Below, one piece after another: positions 27,079-35,785 of a stretch of 64,000 nucleotides of DNA (position 1 is the stretch's first letter; the number at the start of each line of letters is the position of its first letter). The translations under genes and the position numbers were made by a program. This DNA is from Clostridia bacterium (GTDB lineage: Bacteria; Bacillota; Clostridia; Oscillospirales; CAG-272), in contig JAGAVJ010000005.1 in the NCBI GenBank assembly GCA_017942005.1, forward strand, positions 1-64,000, read 5' to 3'. The notes under the pieces were generated by a model. That model was not told the DNA's origin and searched no databases. It worked only from the letters and a program-made list of their open reading frames with translations.

Positions 27079-27929
27079 AGACACTTTTTGTCACCGATCT
27101 TGACGGCACGCTCCTTGGCCCGGATGCAGCGCTTGCCCCCAAAGATGCCGCATGCATCAACCGTATGACCGCTGACGGCATTCCGATTGCGTTTGCGACC
27201 GCCCGTACCATTGAATCAGTACGCCATATTTTAAAGGACATCCGATTCAGACCCGGTATGCCGCCAGCCGCACTGATGAACGGCGTTTTGCTGCGCGATA
27301 TGGAAAAAGGCGTTTATATCGACCGTGCCGTATTTTCAAAGGAAACAGCCGACTGCTTGCTTTGGACGATGGAATCGCTCGAGGCCTATCCGTTTATCTA
27401 TGCTCTTCAACAGCAGCAGCACCCCAAAACGATGCAGGCATGCGAGCAGCTTATGACCTATTACAAGGAAATTCCAAACCCTGCCATGCAGGCTTTTATG
27501 GACGAACGCATCCAGCGCTATCAGAAGCCGTTCCGGCAAATACAGAAGGTATCGGAAATTGATGGCGAAATTATTTATTTTTGCCTGGTTGCACCGGAAG
27601 ATATTATGAAAAAGACCGAACAGGCAATCTGTACGATTCCGCACATCAAGTACACCTCCTATCGGGATCACTATGATCAAAGCGTGTTCTATCTTGAAAT
27701 TTTTGACGAACGTGCATCCAAAAAACATGCCATCGAATTTCTGCGTACTTACACAGGAGCAGAAACTGTCGTCTGCTTTGGGGACAATTTAAACGACCTT
27801 CCGATGTTTGAAGCTTCCGATATCCGTGTTGCTGTGGAAGGAGCACATCCGGAACTGAAGGAAAAGGCAGATTTCATCGCGCATGACGGTGTTCCGGCAT
27901 TTATCCTACAATATTTGAAAAATCAATAA
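27075..27929 (+). CDS. Cof-type HAD phosphatase
   Basis: Haloacid dehalogenase-superfamily hydrolase with a C2B cap. The 284-residue protein has motif I DLDGTLLG (catalytic Asp pair at residues 8 and 10), motif II in FATARTIES, and motif III/IV ending VVCFGDNLNDLPMFEAS. Such enzymes dephosphorylate sugar phosphates or flavin-related compounds; the substrate here is unknown. It overlaps the upstream alpha/beta hydrolase gene by 4 bases, implying a shared pathway. A strong terminator follows. Confidence 0.9.
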   Translation: MKTLFVTDLDGTLLGPDAALAPKDAACINRMTADGIPIAFATARTIESVRHILKDIRFRPGMPPAALMNGVLLRDMEKGVYIDRAVFSKETADCLLWTMESLEAYPFIYALQQQQHPKTMQACEQLMTYYKEIPNPAMQAFMDERIQRYQKPFRQIQKVSEIDGEIIYFCLVAPEDIMKKTEQAICTIPHIKYTSYRDHYDQSVFYLEIFDERASKKHAIEFLRTYTGAETVVCFGDNLNDLPMFEASDIRVAVEGAHPELKEKADFIAHDGVPAFILQYLKNQ

Positions 27930-27944
27930 AACATAAAACAAACG

Positions 27945-27977
27945 GGGCTGCTGCAAGTTTTCAACTTGCAGCAGCCC
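27945..27977. terminator. Bidirectional terminator (GCTGCTGC family)
   Basis: 15-bp perfect stem GGGCTGCTGCAAGTT / AACTTGCAGCAGCCC with a 3-base loop, between the convergent HAD phosphatase and antiporter genes; the minus strand continues into a T-rich stretch. Confidence 0.75.
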
Positions 27978-27984
27978 GAAAACC

Positions 27985-28046
27985 AAGTTTTTGCGGTGGA
28001 GTTTGAGGAGGTGCTTTTTGAAAAAAGCACCTCCTCATCGAACTCT
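27985..28046 (-). repeat. Half-copy of the MITE-like element
   Basis: Matches the GAGGAGGTGC hairpin half of the full element, from AAGTTTTTGCGG to the terminal ATCGAACTCTC. It lies next to the terminator at 27945. Confidence 0.65.
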
Positions 28047-28088
28047 CTTTTTTTATGTTTTCCAGTTTGTATAACCGTCTATTGAAGC

Positions 28089-29882
28089 TTATGCGTTTTT
28101 CTTTTGCGTAATCATACGAATCACAAACAAGGTTCCGAGCATCAGCACAATTGCAATCGGAAGCGCAATCCATGCGGAGCGGATAAAGCCTGTAATCAGG
28201 TAGCTGACAAAGGAAACCACGGTGACGGTCATCGCATACGGCAGCTGCGTAGAAACGTGATTGATATGATCGGACTGTGCGCCGGCAGACGCCATGATGG
28301 TGGTATCCGAAATCGGGGAGCAGTGGTCACCGCAGATTGCACCTGCCATGCAGGCAGAAATGGAGATGATCATGATTTCATTGCCCATGTCACCGCCGAA
28401 CACTGCCACAACAATCGGAATGAGGATACCGAAGGTGCCCCAGGATGTACCGGTTGCAAATGCAAGGAAGCTTGCAATCAGGAAGATGATTGCCGGCAGG
28501 AAATTTAAGAAGCCGCCAGCAGAAGCCTTCACTACTTCAGCGACATAGGTTGCTGCGCCAAGGCTGTCGGTCATTGCTTTCAGGGTCCATGCAAAGGTCA
28601 GAATCAGAATTGCGGGAACCATTGACTTAAAGCCTTCTGGCAATGCGTTCATACATTCCTTAAAGGAAAGCACACGGCGGCAGCAATAGTAAATGACGGT
28701 AATGACCAATGCGATAAACGAGCCGAATACAAGACCAACCGATGCGTCAGAATCAGAGAATGCATCCACAAAGCTTGCACCGTCAAAGAATCCGCCGGTA
28801 TAAATCATACCGATAACGCAGAACACGATCAAAACAATGATCGGGAAAATCAGGTCGAGGACACGTCCCTTTTCGTTGACCTCTCCTTCTGCCTTATAAG
28901 GACGCATGCCGGTGGTGAATAAATCGCCTTTTTCTGCGTTCTTTTCATGTACTGCCATGGGACCATAGTCAAACTTCATCACAGCCAATGCAAGCATCAT
29001 GACAATGGTGAGCAGTGCGTAGAAATTGTACGGAATCGCACGGATAAACAGATCCAGACCGTTAACGCCGTCCACAAAACCGGTTACAGCAGCTGCCCAG
29101 GAAGAAATCGGTGCGATAATGCAAATCGGCGCAGCCGTTGCGTCAATGATATACGCAAGCTTTGCACGGGAAATTTTATGCTTGTCACAGACCGGCAGCA
29201 TAACGGAACCGACCGTCAGACAGTTGAAATAGTCATCAATGAAAATCAGACAGCCAAGCGCAATGGTGGCAAGCTGCGCACCGATGCGGGTCTTGATATG
29301 GACGGATGCCCAGCGGCCGAATGCGGCAGAACCGCCTGCACGATTCATTAAGATGACCATAGCGCCGAGAATGACAAGGAAGATCAGAATACCGACATTC
29401 CAGCTGTCAGAGAGCTGTGCAATCATACCTTCCGGGAAAATGTGCTCAATTGCAGGAACAATACTGCCGTTTGTGTACAGAAGTCCGCCGACTAAAATAC
29501 CGACAAACAGAGAAGAATATACTTCTTTGGTAATCAGTGCCAGCGCAATGGCAATGACCGGAGGGAGAAGGGCAAGCGGTGTTGCATACGCTTTGATGTT
29601 GTGCTTATTGATTAAATAATTTGCACGTTCCAGAAGCTCTGCGTTGTCTTCCGCAAACGCTTCCGCTTCATCATCCAGCGTATCTGCATAGTCAAGCAAT
29701 GCAGTCGCTTCCTCATAGGTCATCGTTTCGGCATCGAGCGCTGCGACATCCATAACAGATGCTTGGGCTTCTTTGGGAGAAGAAGCATCGTCCTCTGTAT
29801 CCGCAAAAATCGTAATTGCGGACAGGGAGAGAATCAGCGCTGCAATCATAAAAAACAGTGTGAAACGTCTTGTTTTTCGCAT
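28089..29882 (-). CDS. NhaC-family Na+/H+ antiporter with extra N-terminal domain
   Basis: Predicted secondary transporter of the Na+/H+ antiporter (NhaC/ion transporter) superfamily. The 597-residue protein has about 11 transmembrane segments and the hallmark CGDHCSPISDTT near residue 519, plus GCLIFIDDYFNCLTVG. It is unusual in beginning with a signal-like helix (about 8-27, ending in FADTEDD) followed by about 65 acidic, mostly Ala/Asp/Glu residues before the first transporter helix at about 102. This segment would be extracytoplasmic. GGAGG precedes the ATG. Substrate could be Na+ or an organic ion such as malate/lactate. Confidence 0.87.
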   Translation of the reverse strand: MRKTRRFTLFFMIAALILSLSAITIFADTEDDASSPKEAQASVMDVAALDAETMTYEEATALLDYADTLDDEAEAFAEDNAELLERANYLINKHNIKAYATPLALLPPVIAIALALITKEVYSSLFVGILVGGLLYTNGSIVPAIEHIFPEGMIAQLSDSWNVGILIFLVILGAMVILMNRAGGSAAFGRWASVHIKTRIGAQLATIALGCLIFIDDYFNCLTVGSVMLPVCDKHKISRAKLAYIIDATAAPICIIAPISSWAAAVTGFVDGVNGLDLFIRAIPYNFYALLTIVMMLALAVMKFDYGPMAVHEKNAEKGDLFTTGMRPYKAEGEVNEKGRVLDLIFPIIVLIVFCVIGMIYTGGFFDGASFVDAFSDSDASVGLVFGSFIALVITVIYYCCRRVLSFKECMNALPEGFKSMVPAILILTFAWTLKAMTDSLGAATYVAEVVKASAGGFLNFLPAIIFLIASFLAFATGTSWGTFGILIPIVVAVFGGDMGNEIMIISISACMAGAICGDHCSPISDTTIMASAGAQSDHINHVSTQLPYAMTVTVVSFVSYLITGFIRSAWIALPIAIVLMLGTLFVIRMITQKKNA

Positions 29883-29902
29883 AGGAAAAAACCTCCATTG
29901 TT

Positions 29903-29944
29903 GTAGAATGGTTACATAGTATCACATTCTACGCAAAAAATCAA
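29903..29944 (-). promoter_or_regulatory. Antiporter promoter with overlapping inverted repeat
   Basis: Minus-strand -35 TTGATT (29939-29944), 17-base spacer, -10 TACTAT (29916-29921). An 8-bp inverted repeat GTAGAATG / CATTCTAC (29903-29910 and 29925-29932) straddles the -10, a good position for an operator. Its regulator is unknown. Confidence 0.55.
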
Positions 29945-30097
29945 TAGTTTCTTTACAATTTCTTAATTAACATGAAATTTTTTTCTTTAAAAAATACCTA
30001 TTTGTGTATTTTTCCAAAGAGATTCGACACTCGCTACATACAATTTCTATCTCTGTGTTTCGCTTTCAATGTACAGAAAACCATCGCTTTCTTTACT

Positions 30098-31669
30098 TCA
30101 TTCCTGTGTCCCGACAATGGCATACAATTCCCGCTTTGTGACATTGTCGTCATAGGTAGAATAGCGCACATGCAGCATGTCCCCTTCCCCAAGCGTTTTA
30201 TCTCCGCGCTGGTCCAGTTCTTCACTGTGCGCTTCCGCTTTTTTTACAGAAAGCACAAAGGTATTGGCAGGCCAGAAAATATCACGGACCTGTTTCCCAA
30301 CCGCAAAGGTATCCTTCTGCACAGTCACCGTGACATCCCGCACAACCGGTACTTTATCCCCGCGGATTTCCTTCAGACGGTGCTCAAGGACATAGTCGTT
30401 GATGGATTCCACACCAAACACCTCTGTAATCAGATAGGCAATACAGGACGCAAGCAGAACCGGAATCACATTTTCAAATGCCATTAACGCTTCAAAAGCG
30501 AAAATGACTGCTGTCAGCGGCATTTTCATCATGCCGGCAATGCAGGAGGTAATGCCGATTACAACAATGATGGAATAGTATTCACTGCTAAGGTCGGTAT
30601 AAACAATCAGAAATCTGCCGATGATAGAAGAAATCATTGCGCCCAGCGCCATAATCGGCAGAAACATACCGCCTGTAATACCGGCGCTGTTTGCAAGAAA
30701 CATCAGCGTGGTACGTACTAAGATATATCCAAACAGAAGATACCAGATATGATGCCCCAACAGCAGATTCTCAATCATATGGTGACCGGAGGAAAGAAAA
30801 CTGGGAGAGATCAATCCAAAGATCAGCGTCAGCAGCAGTACGCCCAAAATGCGCACATATTCCGGCAGACGTTTTCCATATTTGCTCCAGAACCGTTTCA
30901 GAATCGTATGGTACTTTAAAAACGCAACGGAAAACAACCCGACGACCACCGCAATGAATACCGGCATCCACAAGTCCTGCAAACGGAATACCGCCATCTT
31001 AATTTGCGGAAACAGCTGTGTAGAAACGCCGAAAATCGGCGATAAGATTGCACAGGCAATTTTTGATGCAGTCACAGATACCGTAGACACCAGAATGATC
31101 ATCGGTGAAATACGCTGGTGCGCTTCTTCAATTGCAAACATCATTCCGGAAATCGGCGCATCCGTCGCTGCGGTAAATCCCGCACAGGCACCGCCGGTCA
31201 TCAGATATCGATCCCATGCCATATGTTTTTTTGCAAAAATCTTTGTAATTCCACGTCCAAGCGCCGTGCCGATTTGTACGCTCGGTCCTTCGGTTCCAAG
31301 CGGTACGCCGATGAGGAACGTCATCAGCGACAAAAAAAAGACGCCGATGAAATTGTATATCCAGTGGAACGGAATCAAACCGCGCAGAATACCGATACAG
31401 GTCGGAATTCCGCCGCCGCGGAGATTGCTGTGCCGTCTGTAGGAAATCAGATAAATTCCTGCCGCCGCACACAATACCGCTGCCGCGCCGATTCCATACA
31501 CCGGATGCTGCCGCAGTACCGTGTAAATGGTATTCGACCAACCGATGATCATATTGGCACAGAACTTAAAGATGACAATGACAATGCCCACCACTGTTCC
31601 CGTGAAAAAACTGTAGATCAATGCCGGAAACATCAGATGATAAATATAGTTTTTTTGACTTTTCTTCAT
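30098..31669 (-). CDS. CLC-family chloride/proton antiporter with RCK C-terminal domain
   Basis: The 523-residue membrane protein has the CLC signatures GTEGPSVQIGTALG (gating Glu present) and GGMFLP, and the proton-path Glu in FAIEEAHQR, so a Cl-/H+ exchanger is likelier than a channel. The first selectivity motif reads RGGGIP in place of GSGIP. After about 11 membrane helices a C-terminal TrkA-C/RCK-like domain (about 440-520) may sense ligand. The start codon is preceded by a G-rich stretch rather than a close Shine-Dalgarno; a consensus promoter lies about 130 bases upstream. Confidence 0.9.
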   Translation of the reverse strand: MKKSQKNYIYHLMFPALIYSFFTGTVVGIVIVIFKFCANMIIGWSNTIYTVLRQHPVYGIGAAAVLCAAAGIYLISYRRHSNLRGGGIPTCIGILRGLIPFHWIYNFIGVFFLSLMTFLIGVPLGTEGPSVQIGTALGRGITKIFAKKHMAWDRYLMTGGACAGFTAATDAPISGMMFAIEEAHQRISPMIILVSTVSVTASKIACAILSPIFGVSTQLFPQIKMAVFRLQDLWMPVFIAVVVGLFSVAFLKYHTILKRFWSKYGKRLPEYVRILGVLLLTLIFGLISPSFLSSGHHMIENLLLGHHIWYLLFGYILVRTTLMFLANSAGITGGMFLPIMALGAMISSIIGRFLIVYTDLSSEYYSIIVVIGITSCIAGMMKMPLTAVIFAFEALMAFENVIPVLLASCIAYLITEVFGVESINDYVLEHRLKEIRGDKVPVVRDVTVTVQKDTFAVGKQVRDIFWPANTFVLSVKKAEAHSEELDQRGDKTLGEGDMLHVRYSTYDDNVTKRELYAIVGTQE

Positions 31670-31798
31670 AAAGATAACCGCTGCCCCGCCGAAATAGAAA
31701 GAAATCCTCTCTCTAAAACGGACAAATTCCTTTGATACATACTGTGATCATGCAAAACAGCGCAAACCCGACACCCCGCTGCAATCACACATCTTTAT

Positions 31799-31827
31799 AT
31801 TATAATACATTCCCCAAAAAATGTCAA
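31799..31827 (-). promoter_or_regulatory. Promoter of the CLC gene
   Basis: Minus-strand -35 TTGACA (31822-31827), exact 17-base spacer, -10 TATAAT (31799-31804). The leader of about 125 bases was not matched to a fluoride riboswitch or other known class. Confidence 0.75.
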
Positions 31828-31867
31828 GTGGCAATTCTATGTATAAACAAAGCAACAGCTAATAATT

Positions 31868-31925
31868 GATGAGGAGAACTTTTGAAAAAGTTCCCCTCAT
31901 ACTCCCCTCAAAACTTTTTATCGGG
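31868..31925 (+). repeat. Diverged half-copy of the MITE-like element
   Basis: TGATGAGGAGAACTTTTGAA continues into a matching inverted arm (AAGTTCCCCTCA) and then CCCCTCAAAACTTTTT, the same order as the left half of the full element but with several substitutions. It occupies the gap between the CLC and second toroid genes. Confidence 0.5.
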
Positions 31926-31979
31926 GCAAAATTATATATACTATTCCAGAAAGATTCATTGACACGGCGATTTTCTTTT

Positions 31980-32891
31980 TTATTTCTCGATTCTGTCGAA
32001 TTGCAGCAAAATTTTAGCACGCTTCACTGTGATATATCCAATCCAGTTCTGCGTCACCTGTCTGGCAACCGCACTGTCAACACCCCATGTGAAATTCGGA
32101 TTCCACACGCCATCTGCATTGATCGTGTCAAACCAATACTCAAAGTTCTGCTCAATTCCCTGCTTTACAACATCATACCACAAAGAATCCGGAGAGGAAA
32201 CAAAGTCAAGCGGTGTAAAGCAATATTCCTCATATCTGCTCACATCAAAGCAGGTATTTTCATAAATTCTCCGGCGCAGCGCTGCAACAACTTCCTCTGT
32301 GATCAAATCGGAATGTATTGCCAAAAGCTGTTCTACCAATACCTGCAAGTTCAGTGTATCATGGTCGCCGCAATCGCCGCTGCCAACAAGCAGCGAAAGA
32401 CAGTCCTGTGCGACTTTGTTTCCAAGTGCACGCTGTTGTTCCGTTCCATACCGGATCAAAGCAGACGCTGCACAGGCGCAGGGGTTCGGCGTAAATCTGG
32501 TACCTGGATCCGCATGCCACCACGGTGCATGCGGGCTGTCCATAGCTTCCTTTGGGCAGTCCTCCCAATATTTTGGAATATCCTGTACGGAATGCTCAAA
32601 ATAGGAAAGAATGTTTTGAAACCAGGCGGCACTGCAGTCAAGATCATATTCATATGCCTGAAAGATTGCTTCTGCCGACGGAATTGCCGCAGAAAGCGGG
32701 CTTTGAATATCCGATTCAAAGCCATGCCCTATACCGCCGTCTGGATTCTGATATGAGATCAGTTCTTTTACAATCGCGTCCTTTTCCCCGTCATGAAAAA
32801 GATAGTTCCACTTTGCCCGGTCATACAAACGCGCATGTTCCTGCATCCACGCATCCATTTTGACAAGCTGTACTTTTGTCAGTTTTCTCAT
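31980..32891 (-). CDS. Second alpha/alpha-toroid (prenyltransferase-like) protein
   Basis: The 303-residue protein shows toroid repeats: LISYQNPDGGIGHGFESDI (about 40-58), PSAEAIFQAYEYD and a late NADGVWNPNFTWG, resembling prenyltransferase/squalene-cyclase repeats. No DXDD catalytic motif is visible; function unknown. A short frame with its own Shine-Dalgarno ends in the overlapping ATGA at this start, so translation is probably coupled. The alternative start is TTG at 32921. It follows the GyrI-like gene on the same strand. Confidence 0.6.
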   Translation of the reverse strand: MRKLTKVQLVKMDAWMQEHARLYDRAKWNYLFHDGEKDAIVKELISYQNPDGGIGHGFESDIQSPLSAAIPSAEAIFQAYEYDLDCSAAWFQNILSYFEHSVQDIPKYWEDCPKEAMDSPHAPWWHADPGTRFTPNPCACAASALIRYGTEQQRALGNKVAQDCLSLLVGSGDCGDHDTLNLQVLVEQLLAIHSDLITEEVVAALRRRIYENTCFDVSRYEEYCFTPLDFVSSPDSLWYDVVKQGIEQNFEYWFDTINADGVWNPNFTWGVDSAVARQVTQNWIGYITVKRAKILLQFDRIEK

Positions 32892-32932
32892 AGATTTCTG
32901 TGTTTTTCGCACACACAGCAAATGCCGGGCAT
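32888..32932 (-). CDS. Possible 14-residue leader peptide
   Basis: ATG at 32932 follows AAAGGAAG at 8 bases and encodes MPGICCVCEKHRNL before a TGA that overlaps the ATG of the toroid gene (ATGA). The three Cys are notable. It may couple translation or may simply be chance inside a hairpin-rich leader (AGCAA/TTGCT and ATGCC/GGCAT arms, then CTGTGT/ACACAG). Confidence 0.3.
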   Translation of the reverse strand: MPGICCVCEKHRNL

Positions 32933-33004
32933 GCGAGTTGCTTCCTTTCGTTTCTATCGTATTGAAAATCGTAAAACACGGTTATGGCAACGCGTTTCGG
33001 CGTT

Positions 33005-33508
33005 TTACTTTACGTAATAACAATAATCAAGGATGATATTTCCCTTTTCATCCGGCGTGGTATAACGCGGACAGGTGCAGTTTTCAAAGGACCACACTCC
33101 GCCATTCTCGTCTTTCCAGAGGGTAAGCCCTGCCTGTTCTACCGCTGTTTTGCAGGTGCTGGTATCATGCACCTCATTTTCTTTGCCGTAAATCCAAGTG
33201 GTGCCAAGATGTACCGCCGGAAAATCCACACAGGCAAATCCCTCTGGCACTGGAGTATCTGCCGGGGTAAACATGCCAATCCAGTATTCAAACGGCTGAC
33301 CGTCCGCGCGGCGTTCGAGTCCCACATAACCGCCCCCGTTTTCCCAGATAGAAACAATACGGTCAACACCACCCATCGCTTCTTCTAATTTGTCAAACCA
33401 GCCGTTTGCGAACCATTCTCCCCACATAGGGCCAAAGTCCGGATATTTTTTGCCGATAAAGCGCATTGGCGGTACGTCTTCCCTGAATGTTTTGATGATT
33501 TCTGCCAT
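33005..33508 (-). CDS. GyrI-like (effector-binding) domain protein
   Basis: The 167-residue stand-alone protein has the SOUL/GyrI-like fold typical of the effector-binding domain of AraC/MerR regulators: FIGKKYPDFGPMWGEWFANGWFD (in part), EYWIGMFTPADTPVPEGFACVDFPA, and a Trp/Tyr-rich pocket. No DNA-binding domain is attached. Relatives bind small hydrophobic ligands or inhibit gyrase; which applies here is unknown. It lies 24 bases after the helicase gene, so it may be in the lexA-helicase transcript. AAAGGA lies 10 bases from the ATG. Confidence 0.75.
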   Translation of the reverse strand: MAEIIKTFREDVPPMRFIGKKYPDFGPMWGEWFANGWFDKLEEAMGGVDRIVSIWENGGGYVGLERRADGQPFEYWIGMFTPADTPVPEGFACVDFPAVHLGTTWIYGKENEVHDTSTCKTAVEQAGLTLWKDENGGVWSFENCTCPRYTTPDEKGNIILDYCYYVK

Positions 33509-33532
33509 AATAACGTATCCTTTCTTTTTCGT

Positions 33533-35704
33533 TTAAAATAAATGGCTTAAGCCATTGTAATTGAAATTGATCGGTTTTACACCATTGACAAACCGGATAT
33601 AGTAGGTTCTGGTTTTTTCTTCCACTTCTTCGATCATTCCCTCTCCAAACACCTTGTGTCGGATCTGATCGCCGACCTTGTATACCTCGGCTTCCGTTTT
33701 ATCAAACCGTTTGATCTGTAACCGCTGTTCCGCCTTGAGTTCATCCGGAATTTCACCAATGCAGTCAAGCAGACTTTCATCGATGTCAGATAAAAACCGT
33801 GACGGTACCTTGGAATAGCCCTTCACGCCAAAGCCTTCGCTTTCCGTCAGATACAGCTGCTTCTTTGCACGTGTGACCGCAACAAAGCACAGTCTGCGTT
33901 CTTCCTCCAATGCATCGCGTTTCCGCTCCTCCAGGCTGCGTGCAGATGGGAAAATACCTTCTGTCAATCCGACTAAGAATACACGATCAAACTCTAAGCC
34001 TTTTGAGGTATGAATGGTCATAATCCGGACACAGTCGGTTTTATCTTCCTCTGCGTCGCTGTCACGCATCAGCGTGATATTCTGCAAAAAGGCAGAAAGC
34101 GACAGGGGTTCTCCAAACTCTGTTTCCTGTGCTACGACACTCCGAATCAGTTCTGTCACGTTGTCAAGCCGTTCAATGTCGCCGCTTTCCCGGATATACA
34201 GCTCATATCCGGTATCGGACAGAATCCTTTGCAGAAGTTCCGACACAGGCAGTGTTTCAGTCAGGCGCCGCAGGTTTTCCATGACCGCAATAAATTCTTT
34301 TGCTTTGGTGCCTTTGAAAAGATCGGTTCCGCACAAGACGCGCAGTGCCTCATAAAGCGGCACACGATGTTCTTCTGCATACCGTGCAAGCGCTTCCATT
34401 TTGATTTTACCGATTTTCCGCCGCGGCATGTTGATGATCCTTTTAAAAGAAAGATCGTCGTCCAACCGATTGACAAGACGCATATAAGAAAGTACGTCTT
34501 TGATTTCTGCACGTTCATAAAATCCCACACCGCCATATACGACATAGGGGATATTCTCACTCAAAAAACCTTGCTCAACAAACCGTGATACATGACCCGA
34601 ACGGTACAATACTGCGAAATCAGAATATTTCCCGCCGTTTTTGACATGCTCCTTCATTTCTTTGGTAATGTACGCAATTTCTTCTTTATCATTTTTTGCA
34701 TGGAGATATTGAACGCGCTTCCCCTGGACCGTATCGGTATAGAGCTTTTTTTCCACACGGTTTTGGTTCTTTTCAATCAGAGAATTCGCCACATTCAGAA
34801 TTTGTGCTGTGGAACGGTAATTGCGGCTGAGTACGATATCCTGCGCCTTTAATTGCAGTTGATTTTCAAAGCAGGGATTGTTCAGCCACTCCTCAAAGTC
34901 GACAATGACGCCGATGTTCGCGCCGCGCCACTCATAAATATTCTGGTCTGGATCACCGACCACAAACAGGTTTTGATTGTATTCTGACAGTCTGCGAATC
35001 AGTTTAAATTCCTTTGCCGTAATGTCTTGAAACTCATCCACCATAATATAGCAAAGCCGCTTCTGCCATTTCAACAGCACATCGGGATACTTGCGGAATA
35101 AATATATGGTAAAATTGATGAGATCAAAGAAATCCAGACCGAAATATTTGCGTTGTTTTTTGATATATCGGAAAATAATTTCATCGGACGGTGTTTTGGA
35201 GGTCAGCGTGCTGTAATCAAAATCAGGATTGGAAAGGTACTCGACATAGGTAATCAGATTCTTATAGTACCGAATCTGGTCAATCATAAATTTAAAGCTT
35301 GCCGTATCCATTTTGATTCCCATCTCATCATAGACTTCTTCCAGAATCTTCTTTTGGTCTATGTTATCAAGTACGATAAACTGGTCAGGATAAAACAGCT
35401 TTGAAATTTCTTCTCTTAAAATCCGCGTACAAAACGCATGCAGTGTTGCAACAAACGATGTATCAAATTCTTCGCCCAGCATGGCTTTTATCCGTTTTTT
35501 CATTTCACGCGCCGCTTTATTGGTAAACGTAATACACAGAATGTTGGACGGTGAAATGCCAAGCTCATTGACTAAATATGCATACCGATGCGTCAATGCT
35601 TTGGTTTTGCCTGTCCCTGCTCCGGCGATCACACGGATATACCCCTCCGTCGTTGTCACTGCTTTGATTTGTGATTCGTTTAATTCCTGAAATATGTCCT
35701 GCAT
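33533..35704 (-). CDS. UvrD/PcrA-type ATP-dependent 3'-5' DNA helicase
   Basis: Superfamily 1A helicase acting in nucleotide excision repair and removal of recombination intermediates. The 723-residue protein has Q-motif LNESQIKAV, Walker A AGAGTGKT at about 28-35, motif Ia FTNKAAREMKKRI, motif II MVDEFQD, motif III GDPDQNIYEWRGA, motif IV LSRNYRST, motif V TIHTSKGLEFDRVF and motif VI FVAVTRAKKQLYL. A tudor-like C-terminal domain (about 660-720) ends near GDQIRHKVFGEGMIEEV, as in PcrA. It lies 81 bases after lexA on the same strand. Confidence 0.93.
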   Translation of the reverse strand: MQDIFQELNESQIKAVTTTEGYIRVIAGAGTGKTKALTHRYAYLVNELGISPSNILCITFTNKAAREMKKRIKAMLGEEFDTSFVATLHAFCTRILREEISKLFYPDQFIVLDNIDQKKILEEVYDEMGIKMDTASFKFMIDQIRYYKNLITYVEYLSNPDFDYSTLTSKTPSDEIIFRYIKKQRKYFGLDFFDLINFTIYLFRKYPDVLLKWQKRLCYIMVDEFQDITAKEFKLIRRLSEYNQNLFVVGDPDQNIYEWRGANIGVIVDFEEWLNNPCFENQLQLKAQDIVLSRNYRSTAQILNVANSLIEKNQNRVEKKLYTDTVQGKRVQYLHAKNDKEEIAYITKEMKEHVKNGGKYSDFAVLYRSGHVSRFVEQGFLSENIPYVVYGGVGFYERAEIKDVLSYMRLVNRLDDDLSFKRIINMPRRKIGKIKMEALARYAEEHRVPLYEALRVLCGTDLFKGTKAKEFIAVMENLRRLTETLPVSELLQRILSDTGYELYIRESGDIERLDNVTELIRSVVAQETEFGEPLSLSAFLQNITLMRDSDAEEDKTDCVRIMTIHTSKGLEFDRVFLVGLTEGIFPSARSLEERKRDALEEERRLCFVAVTRAKKQLYLTESEGFGVKGYSKVPSRFLSDIDESLLDCIGEIPDELKAEQRLQIKRFDKTEAEVYKVGDQIRHKVFGEGMIEEVEEKTRTYYIRFVNGVKPINFNYNGLSHLF

Positions 35705-35785
35705 GGTTTCGTTTCCTCACAACCGTCCAAACGATTTTTCTGTCAAAAACAACTATCGCTTATCGTTTCTTCCAATTGCTTTTCG

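Noticed and set aside
31700-31827. Fluoride riboswitch upstream of the CLC gene
   Set aside because: I looked because some CLC proteins export fluoride, but neither the riboswitch core nor the fluoride-type selectivity motifs are visible; the gating and proton Glu residues favour chloride/proton exchange.
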